The position numbers were made by a program, and so were the translations under genes. DNA of 64,000 nucleotides from Bacteroidota bacterium (GTDB lineage Bacteria > Bacteroidota > Bacteroidia > Bacteroidales > F082): assembly GCA_023396415.1 (NCBI GenBank), contig JAEWWJ010000101.1, forward strand, positions 1-64,000. Reading direction: 5' to 3'. The notes under the pieces are model-generated. The model was not told the origin of the DNA and did no database searches. It saw only the letters and a list, made by a program, of their open reading frames with translations. Of this stretch, positions 60,054 through 64,000 are shown piece after piece (within the stretch, counting starts at the first letter, position 1; each line of letters starts with the position of its first letter).

Positions 60054-60743
60054 ATGGCAAATCAATTTTCAACCCTCATCACTTTGGTTTTGCTTTTCAC
60101 AGGCATACATTCCCTGTTGGCCCAAGGAGAGATCAACCAGCACGACGACCAAGGCCGTAAGTTTGGCCCATGGGAGGCGCGCTATCCCGGCGGTCAACCG
60201 CGCTATAGCGGTCAGTTTAAAAACGATCGGCCTGTTGGCACCTTTCATTATTTTTATGAAAATGGTGCATTGCGTGCTACCAATGTGTTTAGCAACAACG
60301 GCTTAAAAGCATACCACAATCAGTTTACCGAAGAAGGCACACTCATTGCTGAAGGGATGTATTTTGATCAAAAAAAAGACAGTATTTGGCTCATTTATAG
60401 CGATGTAGATGGTGTTTTACTTTCAGAGGAAAGGTATAAAAATGATCTTTTGGACGGCATGAAACGAATTTATTATCCAGGAACAAACCAAATTGCCGAA
60501 GAAACTTACTATTCTGCCGGGCTTAAAAATGGCAAGTCCATCAAGTATTTTGAGGATGGCAAGTTGATGTTGGAATCGGCATACGTCAATGACGAGCTGG
60601 ATGGCGCCTTCACTTTATACCACGCCAATGGTGCGAAGCGAACGCAAGGCAACTTTAAAGAAGGCCTGAAAACAGGCAAATGGGTGATCTATGATGAGGA
60701 TGGCGTTGAAATTTCTGTGGATTCCTACAAAGAAAATCCGTGA
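60054..60743 (+). CDS. Exported YwqK-type (MORN-variant repeat) protein
   Basis: A 229-residue exported protein. The signal peptide spans residues 1-23 (ending SLLAQG), with no lipobox Cys. The rest is repeats of about 22 residues: GPWEARYPGGQPRYSGQFKN, GTFHYFYENGALRATNVF, GKSIKYFEDGKLMLESAY, GAFTLYHANGAKRTQGNF and GKWVIYDEDGVE. It is related in architecture to the lipoprotein at 14619. The family name antitoxin in databases is not supported by context. The start at ATG 60054 follows a promoter element; the long frame back to 59676 is an accident antisense to recR. Confidence 0.85.
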   Translation: MANQFSTLITLVLLFTGIHSLLAQGEINQHDDQGRKFGPWEARYPGGQPRYSGQFKNDRPVGTFHYFYENGALRATNVFSNNGLKAYHNQFTEEGTLIAEGMYFDQKKDSIWLIYSDVDGVLLSEERYKNDLLDGMKRIYYPGTNQIAEETYYSAGLKNGKSIKYFEDGKLMLESAYVNDELDGAFTLYHANGAKRTQGNFKEGLKTGKWVIYDEDGVEISVDSYKENP

Positions 60744-60785
60744 CCGTCTTTTTTGTTCCCTTTTGGTTTGTTTACCAACGACGGT
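60743..60785. repeat. Nested inverted repeat between the YwqK-type gene and hutI
   Basis: ACCGTC (60743-60748) pairs with GACGGT (60780-60785), enclosing TTGGT (60763-60767) and ACCAA (60774-60778). It is not a classical terminator; a T-run lies inside the loop instead of after the stem. It could be an mRNA 3' structure or an operator. Confidence 0.35.
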
Positions 60786-60837
60786 TGCAATTCAGGCTGT
60801 GGGCTAGGATTTCGCATAGATTTATGGCTTATTTGCC

Positions 60838-60845
60838 TATCTTTG
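60838..60845 (+). promoter_or_regulatory. -7 promoter element of hutI
   Basis: TATCTTTG, an exact TAnnTTTG match, 29 bases before the hutI ATG at 60875. Confidence 0.5.
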
Positions 60846-60874
60846 CATTTCTTTTATCCTCATAAATAGCCTGT

Positions 60875-62128
60875 ATGAACCTCATTATTAAGAATATAAA
60901 GGAAATCGTTGGCATCCTTGATCCCGAAGTCAGTTTACTGAAAGGCCACGAAATGTCGCAGCTTAAAAGCATAAAAAATGCCTACCTTTATGTGCATGAT
61001 GGTTTGATTGCAGAATTTGGCTGTATGGATGATGCCCGGTTTACCGATGTTCTTTCCAAAAGCCATCATTTGCGGGTGTTTGATGCGGAGCAAGGTTTAT
61101 TGGTTCCTTCTTTTTGCGATGCCCACACCCATCTTGTGTATCCTACCTCCCGCGAAATGGAATACGTGGATAAAATCAAAGGCCTGAGTTATGAGGAAAT
61201 AGCCAAAAGGGGTGGAGGTATCCTTAATTCGGCAAGAGCGATGCAGCAAGCCGATGAAAATGAACTTTTTGACAGTGCTTGGCAACGATTGGAAGAAATA
61301 ACAGCTATGGGCACCGGTTCGGTTGAAATTAAAAGCGGTTATGGTTTGACCACCGAAGCAGAGCTAAAAATGCTTCGTGTGATCCGACGATTGAAAGCCT
61401 CGTCACCATTGACCATCAAAGCCAGTTTTTTGGGCGCACATGCTGTTCCTTTAGAATATCGCGGTCGCCAGAGCGAATACGTAGATTTGGTGATTAATGA
61501 GATGATTCCGATGGTGGCTGCCGAAGAATTGGCCGATTTCATTGATGTTTTTTGCGACACGGGTTTTTTTACCGTTGAAGATACCGATCGTATCCTTAAT
61601 GCAGGTATGAAGTATGGTCTGAGGGCAAAAATTCACGCCAATGAGTTGGCTCTTTCAGGTGGAATTCAGGTTGGGGTAAAATACAACGCACTTTCTGTTG
61701 ACCATTTAGAGTTCACCGGCGATGAAGAAATTGAGGTGCTGAAAAACAGCGAGACAATGCCGGTTGTTCTTCCGGGAGCAGCATTTTTTCTGAATATGCG
61801 CCTGGCGCCTGCCCGAAAAATGATTGATGCCGGTTTGCCGGTGGCTATGGCCAGCGACTTTAATCCTGGTTCGTCGCCTTCCGGAAATATGCAGCTTATC
61901 TTGTCTATGGCCAGCATCCTTTATAGGCTAACGCCCGAAGAAGGGCTTAACGCAACAACCATTAACGGTGCATATGCCATGGATGTAGCTCACGAAACGG
62001 GCAGTATCACCATCGGCAAAAAAGCCGATTTCTACGTTACCAAACCTATTCCGGGTGTTGAGTACCTTCCATATTATTATGGGACAAACAAAATCAAAAG
62101 TGTTTTTCTAGGCGGAATATTGCAATAA
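60875..62128 (+). CDS. hutI: Imidazolonepropionase
   Basis: Third enzyme of histidine degradation: imidazolone-5-propionate to N-formimino-L-glutamate. It is an amidohydrolase with the metal motif FCDAHTHLVYP and substrate region REMEYVDKIKGLSYEEIAKRGGG. Further motifs are KSGYGLTTEAELKMLRVIRRL, AHAVP, AKIHANELALSGG and ALSVDHLEFTG, and ASDFNPGSSPSGNM holds the catalytic Asp. Length 417 is standard. ftcD follows after 109 bases. hutH and hutU are not in the window. Confidence 0.96.
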   Translation: MNLIIKNIKEIVGILDPEVSLLKGHEMSQLKSIKNAYLYVHDGLIAEFGCMDDARFTDVLSKSHHLRVFDAEQGLLVPSFCDAHTHLVYPTSREMEYVDKIKGLSYEEIAKRGGGILNSARAMQQADENELFDSAWQRLEEITAMGTGSVEIKSGYGLTTEAELKMLRVIRRLKASSPLTIKASFLGAHAVPLEYRGRQSEYVDLVINEMIPMVAAEELADFIDVFCDTGFFTVEDTDRILNAGMKYGLRAKIHANELALSGGIQVGVKYNALSVDHLEFTGDEEIEVLKNSETMPVVLPGAAFFLNMRLAPARKMIDAGLPVAMASDFNPGSSPSGNMQLILSMASILYRLTPEEGLNATTINGAYAMDVAHETGSITIGKKADFYVTKPIPGVEYLPYYYGTNKIKSVFLGGILQ

Positions 62129-62237
62129 CACAATCGCTTTTTATTCTTTAAGTAATTATTAATGTGGCTTTTATAAAATTTTAACGCATTTTGAACGCAA
62201 CAATTCAAATCAAAGATAACAGCAAAATAAAAGTAAA

Positions 62238-63932
62238 ATGAAAAAACTCATCGAATGTGTTCCCAATTTCAGCGAAGGCCGCGACATGGCCATTATCAAG
62301 CAAATAACCGATGAAATTGAAAAAGTAGAAGGTGTTAAACTGCTCGATGTTGATCCCGGAGCTGCTACCAACCGCACGGTAGTGACTTTTGTGGGTTCGC
62401 CCGATGAGGTGATCGAAGCCGCTTTTCAGGCAGTAAAGAAGGCCGCCTCCTTAATTGACATGCAGCGCCACAAAGGCGAGCATCCACGAATGGGTGCCAC
62501 AGATGTGTGCCCGTTGATTCCTGTCTCAAACATCAGCATGGAAGAAACGATTGAATACGCACGTAAATTGGCCAAACGCATCGGCGAAGAGCTCGCCATT
62601 CCTGTGTTTTGTTATGAAAGTGCCGCATTAATCCCTGAAAGAAAGAACTTGGCCACTTGTAGGTCAGGCGAATATGAAGGCCTTTCACAAAAGCTCAGCG
62701 ATCCGCGATGGAAGCCCGATTTTGGTCCTGCCACCTTCAACGCCCGTTCGGGTGCAACTGCTGTTGGTGCCAGGGATTTTTTGGTGGCTTTTAACGTCAA
62801 TCTCAACACCACCTCCACACGTCGTGCCAATGCCATTGCTTATGATGTGCGCGAGCGTGGACGGGTTTTGCGCGAAGGTAATCCCGTCACAGGAAAAATA
62901 GTGAAAGATGCCCAAGGCAACCAAGTTTATACGCCCGGAAGTCTGAAATCGGTGAAAGCCATCGGCTGGTTCATCGAAGAGTATGGCATTGCGCAAATTT
63001 CGATGAACTTAACCAATATCGCCATCACCCCGGTGCATATTGCGTTTGACGAAGTTTGCCGCAAAGCCGAAGCCCGTGGCATAAGGGTTACTGGCTCGGA
63101 GTTGGTCGGTCTTATTCCACTAAAAGCCATGACCGATGCCGGAAAATATTTTCTCGCTAAACAGCAGCGTTCCTTAGGTGTTGATGATGCTGAACTGATT
63201 AAAATCGCTGTCAAATCAATGGGTTTGGACGAGTTGAAACCCTTCCATCCGCAAGACCGTATCATTGAATATGTGTTGGCTAAAGACCAAAAAGAGCTCA
63301 AACTGATAGATTTATCTGCAAAAAACTTTGCCAACCTCACTGCTTCGGAAGCTCCAGCTCCCGGTGGAGGCTCGGTAGCGGCTTATCTCGGTGCTTTAGG
63401 CGCTTCTTTGGCAACGATGGTGGCCAACCTTTCGTCGCACAAAAGAGGCTGGGACGATCGCTGGGAGGAATTTTCAACTTGGGCTGAAAAAGGTCAGAAA
63501 ATTAAAGATGAACTGTTGTTCCTCGTAGATGAGGATACTATGGCTTTCAACAAAATTATGGATGCTTTTGGTCTTCCAAAGAAAACAGAGGCAGAGAAAA
63601 CTGCACGTCATCAAGCCATTCAAGAGGCATCGAAATATGCCATTCAAGTGCCATTGCGGGTGATGAAAGTGTCATTGGATTCAATGGGTTTGATTGAGGC
63701 CATGGCCAAAGAAGGAAACCCAAATTCAGTTTCCGATGCCGGTGTGGGTGCATTGTGCGCCCGATCGGCTGTAATGGGAGCTTTCCTCAACGTAAAGATC
63801 AATACCAGCGGAGTGGACGATAAAGAATTTGCTACCCAAAAGCTCAACGAAGCCCTTCAAATTCAGCAGGAGGCAATGCGTGCTGAAGAGAATATTCTTT
63901 CTCTCGTCAACAATATTATTGATAAACTCTAA
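62238..63932 (+). CDS. ftcD: Bifunctional glutamate formimidoyltransferase / formimidoyl-THF cyclodeaminase
   Basis: Moves the formimino group of formiminoglutamate to tetrahydrofolate and then releases ammonia to give 5,10-methenyl-THF. The N-terminal transferase (about residues 1-330) opens LIECVPNFSEGRD and has RHKGEHPRMGATDVCPLIP. The cyclodeaminase domain (about 355-560) begins NLTASEAPAPGGGSVAAYLG. Fusion of the two is the mammalian arrangement and is also common in Bacteroidetes. It receives the hutI product directly, so hutI-ftcD complete the lower histidine pathway. The start ATG 62238 is clear. Confidence 0.96.
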   Translation: MKKLIECVPNFSEGRDMAIIKQITDEIEKVEGVKLLDVDPGAATNRTVVTFVGSPDEVIEAAFQAVKKAASLIDMQRHKGEHPRMGATDVCPLIPVSNISMEETIEYARKLAKRIGEELAIPVFCYESAALIPERKNLATCRSGEYEGLSQKLSDPRWKPDFGPATFNARSGATAVGARDFLVAFNVNLNTTSTRRANAIAYDVRERGRVLREGNPVTGKIVKDAQGNQVYTPGSLKSVKAIGWFIEEYGIAQISMNLTNIAITPVHIAFDEVCRKAEARGIRVTGSELVGLIPLKAMTDAGKYFLAKQQRSLGVDDAELIKIAVKSMGLDELKPFHPQDRIIEYVLAKDQKELKLIDLSAKNFANLTASEAPAPGGGSVAAYLGALGASLATMVANLSSHKRGWDDRWEEFSTWAEKGQKIKDELLFLVDEDTMAFNKIMDAFGLPKKTEAEKTARHQAIQEASKYAIQVPLRVMKVSLDSMGLIEAMAKEGNPNSVSDAGVGALCARSAVMGAFLNVKINTSGVDDKEFATQKLNEALQIQQEAMRAEENILSLVNNIIDKL

Positions 63933-63934
63933 CC

Positions 63935-64000
63935 ATGGATTTGCTCACGCTTTGGTTGCTATATTTTACCTCTTTCGTCACTCTGATGAACCCGCTTGGG
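63935..64000 (+). CDS. MarC-family membrane protein, 5' end only
   Basis: ATG 63935, two bases after the ftcD stop, opens MDLLTLWLLYFTSFVTLMNP and runs off the window after 22 codons. The helix ending in F-x-x-L-M-NPLG matches the first helix of MarC/UPF0056 proteins, small inner-membrane proteins of unknown function. The short fragment limits certainty. Confidence 0.6.
   Translation, partial: MDLLTLWLLYFTSFVTLMNPLG

Noticed and set aside
1..64000. Searches by eye for tRNA, rRNA, CRISPR arrays, insertion sequences, att sites and phage genes
   Set aside because: No T-loop-like tRNA ends, no regularly spaced direct repeats and no transposase or integrase motifs were seen. A tRNA or repeat search program would be needed to exclude weak cases.

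Overview
The window is a chromosomal segment of a Bacteroidetes bacterium, probably an anaerobic or fermentative Bacteroidales/Marinilabiliales-type lineage (the order is inference). Supporting signs are a 1455-residue secreted protein ending in a type IX secretion (Por) sorting domain, a membrane-anchored AraC regulator, a propeller/Y_Y_Y/LuxR regulator, GIN-domain (DUF2807), DUF3108 and YwqK-type lipoproteins, and about twenty upstream regions carrying the Bacteroidetes -7 promoter element TAnnTTTG with almost no Shine-Dalgarno sequences. Coding density is high. I see no tRNA, rRNA, CRISPR array, insertion sequence or prophage.

Layout. 0-2.8 kb: 3' end of a prephenate dehydrogenase, then iorAB (arylpyruvate:ferredoxin oxidoreductase). 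2.9-9.6 kb: an M23 lipoprotein, gap (glycolysis) and, divergent from gap, a 1373-residue protein with the ATP-grasp and phosphohistidine domains of pyruvate phosphate dikinase but no PEP/pyruvate barrel. 9.6-14.5 kb: lepA, a GtrA-like protein, a secreted M28 peptidase with PDZ domain, and a DUF1648 membrane protein. 14.6-21.2 kb: operon guaA - LysM/periplasmic-binding-fold protein - YwqK lipoprotein, then an AbgT-type transporter. 21-28 kb: cytosolic hybrid histidine kinase, xseAB, a small barrel-like protein, a beta-helix lipoprotein, and a kinase/HD-hydrolase pair. 28-37.6 kb: LTA-synthase-like sulfatase, YggS, DUF3108, DUF2807, EamA, saccharopine-dehydrogenase-like protein, SpoU methyltransferase, TrkH. 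37.9-41 kb: a fused FakA/DegV protein and rlmF. 41-48.5 kb: AraC regulator, the large T9SS protein, an eroded-looking stretch, a VOC protein and a frameshifted small membrane-protein gene. 48.5-57.2 kb: the propeller-LuxR regulator facing a five-gene operon TPR - aldehyde dehydrogenase - DUF368 - aroE - Nramp-like. 57.6-64 kb: glmM, a small basic protein, recR, a second YwqK-type protein, hutI and bifunctional ftcD (histidine degradation), and the first codons of a MarC-family gene.

The most promising points for new biology are the dikinase-like protein of unknown acceptor that shares a palindromic promoter with gap, the single-chain fatty-acid-kinase-like fusion, the Nramp-like transporter whose metal-binding DPGN motif is replaced by GVSH, and the guaA-linked LysM/PBP-fold envelope protein. 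Most genes look like housekeeping or clade-typical genes. I found no convincing mobile or defence system.
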